Of a DNA stretch of 64,000 nt, positions 41,634 through 51,650 are shown in pieces. Numbering within the stretch: the stretch's first letter is position 1; every line of letters begins with the position of its first letter. Under the pieces are notes generated by a model. It was not told where the DNA came from and did not search any database. It worked only from the letters and a program-made list of their open reading frames with translations. The stretch spans positions 310,001 to 374,000 of the forward strand of contig NZ_JADBEJ010000005.1 in the NCBI RefSeq assembly GCF_014873915.1. The letters run 5' to 3'. Source of the DNA: Amycolatopsis roodepoortensis. GTDB lineage: Bacteria > Actinomycetota > Actinomycetes > Mycobacteriales > Pseudonocardiaceae. A program made the position numbers and the translations under genes.

Positions 41634-42574
41634 GCGACACCTCCGGACCAGCGGCGCTTGCGGGCCACCACGAACCGGACCATGTCCGCGATCCAGTCCG
41701 AATCGGTGCGCAGCACGAGATGCGCGGCACCGGCGCGGCGCAGCGCGGCCGCGACCTCCTGCCGGTGAGCGTGCGCCGCGGCGCCGAATTCCTTGCGCAG
41801 CAAGGCCGAAGCGTGCACTTCGCGCTGTTTCCCTGTCTCCGGGTCGGCCAGCACGACGGTGCCCACGTCGGGCAGGTCGATGTCGCGCGGGTCGAGGACT
41901 TCGATGGCGATGAGATCGTGGTGCCCGCCGAGCGCACGCAGCGGCCGCTGCCATTCGGTGTCGCCGAGGAAGTCGGAGATCACGACGGCGAGGCCGCGAC
42001 GGCGGGGCGGGCGCCGCAGCTTCTCCAGCGCCGCGGCGAGATCCCCGCGGACACCTTCTTCGGCACGCGGGGTTTCGGCGATCTTGCGGACTAGTCCCCG
42101 CGCGTGCGGGAGCCCGCCGCGCGCTGGGATCCGCGTGATGCTGCCGGCCCCGTTGGAGACGAGCGCGCCGATCCGGTTGCCGCCACCGCCGGTGAGATGC
42201 GCGACCGCGGCCGTCGCGCAGACGACCAGGTCGCGCTTCTCGCACAGCGCGGTGCCGAAGTCGAGGCTCGCGGACACGTCCGCCACCAGCCACGTCTCCA
42301 GTTCACGGTCGGCGACGGTCTCCCGGATATGCGGGCTCGTCGTCCGCGCGGTGACCGCCCAGTCCATCCGGCGGACGTCGTCACCGGGCTGGTAAGGCCG
42401 GGCCTCCCCCGGTTCCGAACCGGGCCCCGGCACCAGGCCGAGATGGTTCCCCTGCAGCAGGCCGTCGAGACGGCGGCGCACGTCGAGTTCGAGCGTGCGC
42501 AGGCCCGCCTCCATCCGCTCCCCGCGGAGTACCGGCGGAGCCCAGGAAGGACGTTCGCCCTTCTCGTTCTTCAC
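41630..42574 (-). CDS. DUF58 domain-containing protein
   Basis: The 314-aa protein has the DUF58 signature EPGEARPYQPGDDVRRMDWAVTARTTSPHIRETVADRELETWLVADVSASLDFGT; the W-DVSASLDFG segment is a MIDAS-like motif, so the domain is VWA-related. No membrane helix. GTG 42574 is 6 nt after the moxR stop. Middle gene of the MoxR operon; probably bridges ATPase and VWA partner. Confidence 0.9.
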   Translation of the reverse strand: MKNEKGERPSWAPPVLRGERMEAGLRTLELDVRRRLDGLLQGNHLGLVPGPGSEPGEARPYQPGDDVRRMDWAVTARTTSPHIRETVADRELETWLVADVSASLDFGTALCEKRDLVVCATAAVAHLTGGGGNRIGALVSNGAGSITRIPARGGLPHARGLVRKIAETPRAEEGVRGDLAAALEKLRRPPRRRGLAVVISDFLGDTEWQRPLRALGGHHDLIAIEVLDPRDIDLPDVGTVVLADPETGKQREVHASALLRKEFGAAAHAHRQEVAAALRRAGAAHLVLRTDSDWIADMVRFVVARKRRWSGGVA

Positions 42575-42580
42575 GCTTCC

Positions 42581-43651
42581 CTACCTGACCGGTGCGCCGG
42601 CCGGGACCGGGCCGCCCTGCCCGGCGCCGCCCTGCGGACGGGCCGAGACCTGCGGCAACGGCACGGTCTGCAGCACCCGCGTGATGATGTGGTCGATGGG
42701 CACGCCGTCGGCGAGCGCGTCGTAGGACAGCACGAGCCGGTGCCGCAGCACGTCCGGAACGACGTCGACTACGTCCTGCGGCAGCACGTAGTCCCGGCCG
42801 CGGACCAGTGCCAGCGCACGGGCCGCGGCGATGATGCCGAGGCTGGCGCGCGGCGAGGCGCCGTAGGACACCCAGCCCGCGACGTCGGCGAGACCGTGGT
42901 CGTTCGGCGTACGGGTGGTGAGCACGAGGCGGACGACGTAGTCGACCAGCGCGTGGTGCACGAAGACCTGCGAAGCGACGTTCTGCAGCCGCACCAGTTC
43001 GGCCGGGGTCAGCACCTCTTGCGGGGTGGGCGGGGTGACGCCCATGCGATAGATGATCTCCCGCTCCTCCTCCGCCGTCGGGTATTCGACGACGATCTTG
43101 AAGAGGAAGCGGTCACGCTGCGCCTCGGGCAGCGGGTACACACCCTCGTTCTCGATCGGGTTCTGCGTGGCGAGCACGAGGAACGGGTCGGGCATCGGGA
43201 AGGTCTGGCCGCCGATCGACACGTGCCGCTCGGCCATCACCTCGAGCATCGCCGACTGCACCTTCGCCGGCGCGCGGTTGATCTCGTCGGCGAGCACGAA
43301 GTTCGCCACCACCGGGCCGAGTTCGACGTCGAACCGCTCGGCGCCCTGGCGGTAGATCCGGGTGCCGAGGATGTCGGCGGGAACGAGGTCCGGGGTGAAC
43401 TGAACCCGCGAGAACGAACCGCCGACCACGCGCGCGAAGGTCTCGACGGCGAGCGTCTTCGCGACACCGGGAACGCCTTCGAGCAGGAGGTGCCCCCTCG
43501 CCAGCAGGCCGACCAGCATCCGCTCGACCAGCCTGTCCTGGCCGACGATGATCCGCTTGACCTCGAACACGGTCCGCTCAAGCAACTGGGCGTCCCGCGC
43601 CGGCGTTCCGGGCTGCTGCTGCGCGCCGTCGGCGTAGCCGGGCTCGGTCAC
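42581..43651 (-). CDS. moxR: MoxR-family AAA+ ATPase
   Basis: The 356-aa AAA+ chaperone-like ATPase contains the MoxR motifs: HLLLEGVPGVAKTLAVETFA (Walker A with GVPGVAKT), NFVLADEINRAPAKVQSAMLEVMAERHVSIGG (Walker B and pre-sensor hairpin), LATQNPIENEGVYPLPEAQRDRFLFK (sensor 1, arginine finger) and the helical lid. GTG 43651 has AGGAGG just upstream. First gene of moxR-DUF58-VWA; the equivalent of Rv1479. It is separated from mobA/ripA by about 116 nt. Confidence 0.93.
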   Translation of the reverse strand: MTEPGYADGAQQQPGTPARDAQLLERTVFEVKRIIVGQDRLVERMLVGLLARGHLLLEGVPGVAKTLAVETFARVVGGSFSRVQFTPDLVPADILGTRIYRQGAERFDVELGPVVANFVLADEINRAPAKVQSAMLEVMAERHVSIGGQTFPMPDPFLVLATQNPIENEGVYPLPEAQRDRFLFKIVVEYPTAEEEREIIYRMGVTPPTPQEVLTPAELVRLQNVASQVFVHHALVDYVVRLVLTTRTPNDHGLADVAGWVSYGASPRASLGIIAAARALALVRGRDYVLPQDVVDVVPDVLRHRLVLSYDALADGVPIDHIITRVLQTVPLPQVSARPQGGAGQGGPVPAGAPVR

Positions 43652-43767
43652 TGTGCCTCCTGTGTTCCCCGCTTGCGTACATGCGTCCGGATGTGACCGT
43701 AGTGGTCGGTGACACAGCCGTTCGTGACGGTAGCCAACCCGATCAGCGGTATGACGGCTGTGAAGCT

Positions 43768-44310
43768 CTAAGAGAGGCGGTCCAGATCCTCGGGCGTGTC
43801 GATGTCGTCGCTCTCGCCCGGTTCCCCCGGCACCTCGACGATCTCCAGCCCGCCCAGCGTCCGCCGCAGCGACGCGTTCTCCACCGTCTCCGGCAGAGCC
43901 TCGCGCAGTGCCTCCGCACGCCAGGCGCCGAGCAGCCATTGCCGCTCCCCCGAGGCGTCGACCAGCACCGCGCCCGCGGCGGTCCCGAGACCGGCCAGCA
44001 GCCTGTCCACAGTGGACTTCCGGATGCCCGCGAGATCACCGGCCAGCACCACGACGAGCTCGGTGCGCACCAACGCGAGACCGGCGGCCAGCGCGGCCAC
44101 CGGCCCCGTTCCCGGCGAAGACTCCCGGGTCCAGACGACGTCGCCGAATCCGGGCCGTTCCGGGCCGACGACGATCACCGGGTCGGCGTCCGCGAGCGCG
44201 GCCAAAGCCCTGGCCAGCAAGGGCTTCCCGCCGACGGGGAGCGCGGGTTTGTCCACACCGGACAGGCGACGCGCGGCGCCGCCCGCCAGCACGATGCCCG
44301 CGTACGTCAT
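43768..44310 (-). CDS. mobA: Molybdenum cofactor guanylyltransferase-like NTP transferase
   Basis: The 180-aa nucleotidyltransferase has the signature IVLAGGAARRLSGVDKPALPVGGKPLL, matching MobA (LAGG-x3-R-x2-G-DK). VVVLAGDLAGI replaces the usual metal-binding AGDxP segment, and the C-terminus IDTPEDLDRL is typical. It likely attaches GMP to molybdopterin, but related enzymes make other nucleotide-activated compounds. It lies 2 nt after the ripA-like gene, so the two are coupled, an odd pairing that also occurs elsewhere in actinobacteria from memory. Confidence 0.8.
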   Translation of the reverse strand: MTYAGIVLAGGAARRLSGVDKPALPVGGKPLLARALAALADADPVIVVGPERPGFGDVVWTRESSPGTGPVAALAAGLALVRTELVVVLAGDLAGIRKSTVDRLLAGLGTAAGAVLVDASGERQWLLGAWRAEALREALPETVENASLRRTLGGLEIVEVPGEPGESDDIDTPEDLDRLS

Positions 44311-44312
44311 GA

Positions 44313-45668
44313 CTAGCCGATCAAGCGGGTCGCGTACGGCATGATGCCGCCGTAGCGCACCGGCGCGATGCGGACCCGCAGACCGGACTGCGGCGCCTCG
44401 ACCATCTGCCCGTTGCCGAGGTACATCGCGACGTGGTGGATGCCCCGCGCGCTGCCGCCCCAGAAGAGCATGTCGCCGCGGCGCATCTGGGACAGCGGCA
44501 CCTTTCGCCCGGCGTTGTACTGGTAGCCGCTGTAGTGCGGGAGCGACTTCACCCCGGCGAACGCGTAGATCATCAGGCCCGAGCAGTCGAAGCCGATCTT
44601 GTTGTAGTCGCCGTAACGGTCCGCCGTGCCACCGTCGCGGATACCGCGCGTCGGCCCGGACGTGTTGCCACCGCCCCAGGCGTACACCACTCCGAGCTGC
44701 GACAAAGCCCGCCGGACGACGGCTTCGACGCTCGCCCCGGCGGGAGCGGACTGGACGGGCCTGCCGGTCGGACGGCCACCGCCGCCCTGACTGGGGCTGG
44801 GCCTCGACGCGGCGAGAGCGGCCTGACGGGCACGTTCCTCGTCCTCGCGAGCCTTCTGCGCCTTCCAGTCCTCGTAACGCTGGCGCTGCCCCTGCAGGCC
44901 GCTGACCTTCTGCTGCGCTTCGAAGAGCTGTTTCTCGACGCTCGCGCGATCGGCTTCGAGCTTCTGGTTCTGCGCGGCCTGGGTGTCCTGCGCGTGCTGC
45001 GCGGCGCTTTGGGCGTTGTCGGCCTCGTGCTTGGCCGCGTCGGCAGCGCGCTTGCGCTCCTGCGCGATCTCCAGCTTCTTGCGCGCGGTCGCGTCCTTGT
45101 TGGACTTGTCCGTCTGCGCGCGCTTCATCGTGTCGAGCGCGTTGAGCCTGCTGCCGCCGACCGCGTCGAGCATCTGGGCGCGGCCGAGCAGCTCCTTCGG
45201 GCTGTTGGCCGTCAGGTAGGCCGAAACCGAGCCGATCTTGCTGCCCTGCTGGAAGCTGGCGGCGGCGAACCGGTCGAGGTCGGCGCGGGCCTTGTCGATG
45301 GCGGCCTGCGCGGCGTCGGATTCCGTGCGCGCGGCCTTCGCGTCGCGATCGGCCTGCGCGGCTTCGTCCTGCGCGGTCTCCGCGTCGACCCTCGCCTTGT
45401 TGGCCTCTTCCATCTTCAGCTGGACGTCGTCGTTCAGCTGCGCGAGCTTCGACTCGGCCTGGGCCAGCTGGTTCGTGAGCCTGCCGACGTCACCCGCCTT
45501 GGCGTTGGCCTCGGCCTTGCTGGAGTTGATCTCGGAATCGCTGGGGTTCGGCGGGGGCGGCGGTACCGCGATGGCGGTACCCGTCACCCCGAGCAACAGG
45601 GCGATGCCCAGCGCGCCGATGGTCGCGCCACGGCGGACACCGGCCCCAGACCCGGTTTCACCACGCAC
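44313..45668 (-). CDS. ripA: NlpC/P60 peptidoglycan endopeptidase, RipA-like
   Basis: The 451-aa exported hydrolase has a signal peptide (about 1-35), then a long coiled coil (about 45-280) rich in Ala, Lys, Asp, Glu and Gln. A Pro/Gly linker (about 295-320) leads to the NlpC/P60 domain (330-451) with catalytic Cys362 in GFDCSGLMIYAF and His411 or His412 in GIHHVAMYL. Domain order matches mycobacterial RipA, which cuts between D-Glu and mDAP during septation; the coiled coil acts as autoinhibitory lid. GTG start; GGGAGG upstream. Position next to moxR and acn matches Rv1475c-Rv1479. Confidence 0.9.
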   Translation of the reverse strand: MRGETGSGAGVRRGATIGALGIALLLGVTGTAIAVPPPPPNPSDSEINSSKAEANAKAGDVGRLTNQLAQAESKLAQLNDDVQLKMEEANKARVDAETAQDEAAQADRDAKAARTESDAAQAAIDKARADLDRFAAASFQQGSKIGSVSAYLTANSPKELLGRAQMLDAVGGSRLNALDTMKRAQTDKSNKDATARKKLEIAQERKRAADAAKHEADNAQSAAQHAQDTQAAQNQKLEADRASVEKQLFEAQQKVSGLQGQRQRYEDWKAQKAREDEERARQAALAASRPSPSQGGGGRPTGRPVQSAPAGASVEAVVRRALSQLGVVYAWGGGNTSGPTRGIRDGGTADRYGDYNKIGFDCSGLMIYAFAGVKSLPHYSGYQYNAGRKVPLSQMRRGDMLFWGGSARGIHHVAMYLGNGQMVEAPQSGLRVRIAPVRYGGIMPYATRLIG

Positions 45669-46009
45669 GATCCACCCACCTCCCGATCTTGAACAACGAC
45701 CTCACTGTGCCACTGCCGTCACAGCATTACCAGAAGCACCACCAGGAACTTACACACCGTAGGCACCATTTCCCCTCAACGGGGGACGAACAGACGAACG
45801 CTTCGTCACTCGAACGGCCGCAGGTCGATGAGACCTTCGTGACCCGCGTGTCGGCTTGCCAGGTAAAAAGGACGGGCGTACTGTTTGAAGAGACGAACGA
45901 GGTGTGCCATCCCGCGTCCGGACCTACGGTGGGGGTGCGCAAGACTCGCTCCCGGCCGACCCGAACGGCCTGGAGAACTCACCGAACTGACCCGCCACTG
46001 GAGTTAGAA
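45669..46009. promoter_or_regulatory. Divergent promoter region of ripA-like gene and acnA
   Basis: These 341 nt hold no gene. For acnA there is a strong promoter: TTGCCA (45856-45861), 17-nt spacer, TACTGT (45879-45884), leaving a leader of about 120 nt to the GTG at 46010. For ripA a TACGGT -10 candidate lies at 45762-45757 on the minus strand, with a leader of about 90 nt. One GTCACA (45719-45724), the half-site reported for MtrA, occurs near the ripA side; a single copy is weak evidence. No c-di-AMP (ydaO) riboswitch pattern was seen. Confidence 0.55.
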
Positions 46010-48817
<2,808 letters not shown>

Positions 48818-48825
48818 GCACGGCA

Positions 48826-48872
48826 CACGAAGGGCCCCTTTCCCCGCACTTTGGGGAAAGGGGCCCTTCGTG
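48826..48872. terminator. Terminator palindrome after acnA (20-7-20)
   Basis: Perfect 20-nt arms (48826-48845, 48853-48872), with core CACGAAGGGCCCCTTTCCCC and a 7-nt loop. It starts 8 nt after the acnA stop. Its right arm ends 8 nt before the -10 of the next gene, so it also insulates that leaderless promoter. Confidence 0.93.
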
Positions 48873-48892
48873 TTCTTCGGTAGCGTGGCCGT

Positions 48893-49696
48893 ATGACCAC
48901 GGGGAGAGTTCAGGTCGAGAACGGCGAATTGGCGTACGAGGTCAGAGGTGAAGGCGATCCGGTGATCCTGCTGCACGGCGGGATACTCGACTCCCGGATG
49001 TGGGACACGGAGATGACGGCGCTCGCACGTCACCACACCGCCATCCGGTACGACGCGCGCGGGCACGGCGATTCCTCGACGCCGGCAGCGCGATTCAAGC
49101 ACTACGAGGATCTCCGCGAGCTGATGACCGCGTTGGGACTCCCCCGCGCTTCGCTGGTCGGGTTGTCCGGCGGCGGGCGGATCGCGGCCGATTTCGCGCT
49201 GACCTACCCGGATCTCGTCGAAAATCTCGTCCTGGTCGCCACCGGGCTCAGCGCGATGGTGCCGAAGGATCCTTTCGTCCTGGAACAGACCAAGAAGCTC
49301 GAAGGGGCGGGCGCCCGGGGTGATCTTCCCGCCGCCATCGAGTGCATCCTGCGCATGTGGGTGGACGGGCCGAAGCGCGCGCCCGCGGACGTCGATCTGC
49401 GGGTCCGGAGCCTGTGCCGAGAGATGTACACGCAGACGGTCGTCCGGCACGGTCTGTCCGGCTTCACGCAGATGGATGAGCTACGCGCCATCGAACGTAC
49501 CGGCGAGCTGACCCCGCGCACGCTGACCTTGGTGGGAGACCTGGATTCCACGGATATCGCCGCCATCGCCGACCAGATCGAAAGCGAAGCACGCGACGCC
49601 CGGAAACTGGTCGTCCCCGGGGTCGCGCACATGATCAATCTGGAGAAACCCGCCGAGTTCTCCCGGATACTGCTGGACTTCCTGGCCTGCTCGTAA
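48893..49696 (+). CDS. Alpha/beta-hydrolase
   Basis: The 267-aa protein has the fold signature VILLHGGILDSRMWDTEM (oxyanion), RYDARGHGDSS, nucleophile LVGLSGGGRIAADFAL (Ser) and His in VPGVAHMINLEKPAEF. Asp is probably in TLVGDLDSTD. Family resembles 3-oxoadipate enol-lactonase/haloperoxidase-type hydrolases; substrate unknown. Leaderless ATG: TAGCGT at 48881-48886, then 6 nt. Confidence 0.83.
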   Translation: MTTGRVQVENGELAYEVRGEGDPVILLHGGILDSRMWDTEMTALARHHTAIRYDARGHGDSSTPAARFKHYEDLRELMTALGLPRASLVGLSGGGRIAADFALTYPDLVENLVLVATGLSAMVPKDPFVLEQTKKLEGAGARGDLPAAIECILRMWVDGPKRAPADVDLRVRSLCREMYTQTVVRHGLSGFTQMDELRAIERTGELTPRTLTLVGDLDSTDIAAIADQIESEARDARKLVVPGVAHMINLEKPAEFSRILLDFLACS

Positions 49697-49712
49697 GTGG
49701 CGTCGCGTCCGC

Positions 49713-49771
49713 CACGAGTCGTCCGCCTGGACACGCGTGTCGTCCGTCTGATCGCGTGTCGTCCCTGCAGT
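49713..49771. repeat. Tandem 19-21-nt direct repeats, three units
   Basis: Units begin at 49713, 49732 and 49753 and share C(A)CGnGTGTCGTCC followed by a variable CTGGA/CTGAT/GCAGT end. The last unit flows into a 9-bp-arm hairpin (49763-49771 with 49788-49796). Resembles the 21-nt array at 12178-12283 in period and in the CGCG core but has a different sequence. Confidence 0.7.
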
Positions 49772-49943
49772 CACGCGAAACCGCCCGACTGCAGGGGCCG
49801 AGACACGGCGACACGGCGGGTTCCCCCGCCCCATAAGACGAAGGTGGCGACGCTCCGGCGCCCCAGCAAGACACGAAGGGGCCCATCACCGCATCAGATG
49901 CAGCGAAAGCCCTTCAGCCCGGCTGACGAGCACGCCACCATGC

Positions 49944-49992
49944 CATGAAGGACCCCTTCATTGCGCTTAGCGCAGTAAAGGGGGCCTTCATG
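49944..49992. repeat. Intergenic palindrome, family B variant (23-3-23)
   Basis: Arms 49944-49966 and 49970-49992 pair at 20 of 23 positions, loop TTA. Sequence CATGAAGGACCCCTTCATTG is closest to the copy at 26159-26211. Between convergent hydrolase and mgtC genes. Confidence 0.85.
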
Positions 49993-50015
49993 TACTTGGG
50001 AAGGAGCCCTTCGCG

Positions 50016-50486
50016 CTAACCGTCATTACCACTCACGAGGTCGTCTTCCCGGTGCTCCGGACGGCGGTCGACGACGCGGCCGAGCGGGCGCAGCAGCACG
50101 TTGACCCCGACGATCACCACGGTCCCGGCGAGCGCGACGACGTAAAGTCCCGCTCCCGCAAGGGATCCGACGGCCGCCGAGCACCACAGCGTGGCCGCGG
50201 TGTTGAGCCCGCGCACGTTCAGCCCGTCCCGCAGGATCACCCCGGCGCCGAGGAAACCGATACCGGAGACGATCTGGGCTGCGACGCGCGTCGGGTCCGC
50301 GTCACCGCTGGTGTTCAGCCCGCCGAAACCGTGGGCGGACAGCAGCACGAAGAGGGTCGCTCCGACGGCGACGAGGGCGTTGGTGCGGAGTCCGGCCATC
50401 CGGGCGCGGTACTGGCGCTCGATGCCGATGACGGCGCCGAGGCCGACGCCGGTGCCGACCCTGAGCAGCATTTCGAAGGTGTTCAT
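50016..50486 (-). CDS. mgtC: MgtC/SapB family membrane protein
   Basis: The 156-aa protein has four to five hydrophobic segments. The N-terminal MgtC domain contains VGLGAVIGIERQYRARMAGLRTNALVAVGATLFVLLSA and VAAQIVSGIGFLGAGVILRDGLNVRGLNTAATLWCSAAVG, both classic. MgtC proteins inhibit the F1Fo ATP synthase or tune magnesium and potassium homeostasis. It lacks the long C-terminal cytoplasmic domain of Salmonella MgtC. ATG 50486 has no clear Shine-Dalgarno; a GCCGG just before it can pair with a CCGGC upstream. The C-terminal residues LVSGNDG are encoded by a family C repeat half. Confidence 0.9.
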   Translation of the reverse strand: MNTFEMLLRVGTGVGLGAVIGIERQYRARMAGLRTNALVAVGATLFVLLSAHGFGGLNTSGDADPTRVAAQIVSGIGFLGAGVILRDGLNVRGLNTAATLWCSAAVGSLAGAGLYVVALAGTVVIVGVNVLLRPLGRVVDRRPEHREDDLVSGNDG

Positions 50487-50621
50487 GATTCCGGCTCTTT
50501 TCTGGCGTGCGTACACAAAGCCAGACAGGGAAAGGAGGCCGGAGAAGGTCAGCGCACCGCGCACACGGGTGAACGGCGACCACGTCCGGCCGGTCCAGGA
50601 CTGTCTTCCGGCATGTGCCGC
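50487..50621 (-). promoter_or_regulatory. mgtC leader with possible RNA structure
   Basis: The 135 nt between the LysR stop and the mgtC ATG hold a 21-codon ORF and, after its stop, a TCTGGC...GCCAGA hairpin. A larger pairing of CCGGC (near 50540) with GCCGG (50488-50492) would cover the mgtC start region. This resembles leader-peptide control, although no metal-sensing aptamer is recognisable. Confidence 0.45.
50549..50614 (-). CDS. Putative leader peptide upstream of mgtC (21 aa)
   Basis: ATG at 50614, TGA at 50549, reading MPEDSPGPAGRGRRSPVCAVR: 4 prolines and 5 arginines in 21 residues. A strong AGGTGA (50627-50622) lies 7 nt upstream, better than the ribosome-binding site of mgtC itself. 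It begins 7 nt after the LysR stop, so the three could be one transcript. Salmonella mgtCBR and mgtA are controlled by proline-rich leader peptides; whether this ORF is translated is unknown. Confidence 0.45.
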   Translation of the reverse strand: MPEDSPGPAGRGRRSPVCAVR

Positions 50622-51575
50622 TCACCTCGCTTTCGTACTCGATCGGTGTTGATCAACCTTCGGGACTTTACCACCGGACGCTCCGAGCGCGGCGTGGATC
50701 GTGTCACGTAGCCAGCGCTGGGCCGGGTCGGCGTCGAGCCGCGCGTGCCAGAGCTGGCAGACCTCGATGGGCGGGAGATCCGCGGGGATCGGGAACCAGC
50801 GGATGCCGAGCGACCGGCCGTACTGCTCGGCGAGCCGCTGCGGCGCGAGCCCGATGTAGTCGCTCGACGAGACCAGGAACGCGGCGACGGCGGAGGTGGG
50901 GACGACCGCCGCGACCCGGCGCTGGAGACCGGCCGCCTCGAGCACGTCGTCGAGCGGTCCCCTGCCCCGGCCGCGCCGTGAAGCGGACACGTGCGGATAC
51001 CGGCAGAGCTGCGCCAGCGTCGGGCGGCGCACGCCGCCGAGCGGCCCGTCCGCCCTGACGATCGCGACCACGCGTTCGTGGTACAGCCGCGTCGAACGGA
51101 TGTCGGGCGCGGTGATGTCGCCCGCGCCGATGTCGAGATCCACCGAACCGTCTCGCAGCGCTTCGGCGCTTTCGCTGCCTTCGGCGACGAAACGCAGGAC
51201 GACACCCGGCGCGACCGCGGCGGTCGCCTCGGCGGCGGCCGTCACCAAGGTCGCGGCGACACCGTCGTTGATGCGGATGGTGAAGGTGCGTTCGAGGTCT
51301 CCGATCGCCAGCTCGCGGTCGGCGCTGATGAGGGCCGACGCCTCGTCGAGCAGGGATCGCACCCGCGGGGCCGTCCGGAGCGCGAACGGCGTCGGCACCA
51401 TCCCGCGGCCGGCGCGCACCAGGATCGGGTCGCCCATGGCCCGCCGCAGCCGGCCCAGCGCCCGGCTCGCCGCCGGGATCGACAGATGCAGCCGTTCGGC
51501 CGCCGCTGTCACGCTGCCTTCCCGCAGCAACGCGTCGAACACGCGCAAAAGGTTGAGGTCCAGCTGGTCGGCCAT
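50622..51575 (-). CDS. LysR-family transcriptional regulator
   Basis: The 317-aa protein has an N-terminal winged helix (LDLNLLRVFDALLREGSVTAAAERLHLSIPAASRALGRLRRAMGDPILVRAGRGMVPTPFA) and a type 2 periplasmic-binding-like effector domain. It is divergent from the EmrB/QacA transporter; the gap contains two LysR-type dyads, GTTGC-N7-GCAAC (51577-51593) and TGCCA-N8-TGGCA (51601-51618). Leaderless ATG: TACGAT at 51587-51582, 6-nt spacer. It likely controls the transporter and itself. Confidence 0.9.
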   Translation of the reverse strand: MADQLDLNLLRVFDALLREGSVTAAAERLHLSIPAASRALGRLRRAMGDPILVRAGRGMVPTPFALRTAPRVRSLLDEASALISADRELAIGDLERTFTIRINDGVAATLVTAAAEATAAVAPGVVLRFVAEGSESAEALRDGSVDLDIGAGDITAPDIRSTRLYHERVVAIVRADGPLGGVRRPTLAQLCRYPHVSASRRGRGRGPLDDVLEAAGLQRRVAAVVPTSAVAAFLVSSSDYIGLAPQRLAEQYGRSLGIRWFPIPADLPPIEVCQLWHARLDADPAQRWLRDTIHAALGASGGKVPKVDQHRSSTKAR

Positions 51576-51576
51576 G

Positions 51577-51618
51577 GTTGCATCGTACGCAACTGTGGCT
51601 TGCCAAAGTTGCGTGGCA
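51577..51618. promoter_or_regulatory. Two dyads in the LysR/MFS divergent gap
   Basis: GTTGC-N7-GCAAC at 51577-51593 has the T-N11-A form of LysR boxes and overlaps the regulator's own -10. TGCCA-N8-TGGCA at 51601-51618 lies closer to the transporter -10 (TAGCGT 51638-51643). This arrangement fits activation of the transporter with autorepression. Confidence 0.6.
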
Positions 51619-51650
51619 CGAAGAGCCGGCAGGCCCATAGCGTCGTGGGC

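Larger units (their letters stand above)
49697..50015. other. Repeat-rich non-coding stretch between hydrolase and mgtC
   Basis: This 319-nt convergent gap has no gene. It contains the roughly 20-nt tandem repeats (49713-49771), a hairpin ACTGCAGGG type (49763-49771 with 49788-49796), decayed family B fragments (CACGAAGGGGCCC at 49873-49885), a family B palindrome at 49944-49992, and then runs into a half family C copy (50017-50039) that overlaps the mgtC 3' end. Confidence 0.7.

Noticed and set aside
45669..45850. c-di-AMP (ydaO) riboswitch ahead of the NlpC/P60 gene
   Set aside because: Such riboswitches precede many actinobacterial wall hydrolases, but the conserved core sequences are not seen in this leader.
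49930..49992. Short ORF in the hydrolase-mgtC gap
   Set aside because: Sequence is made of palindromic repeats and has no ribosome-binding site.
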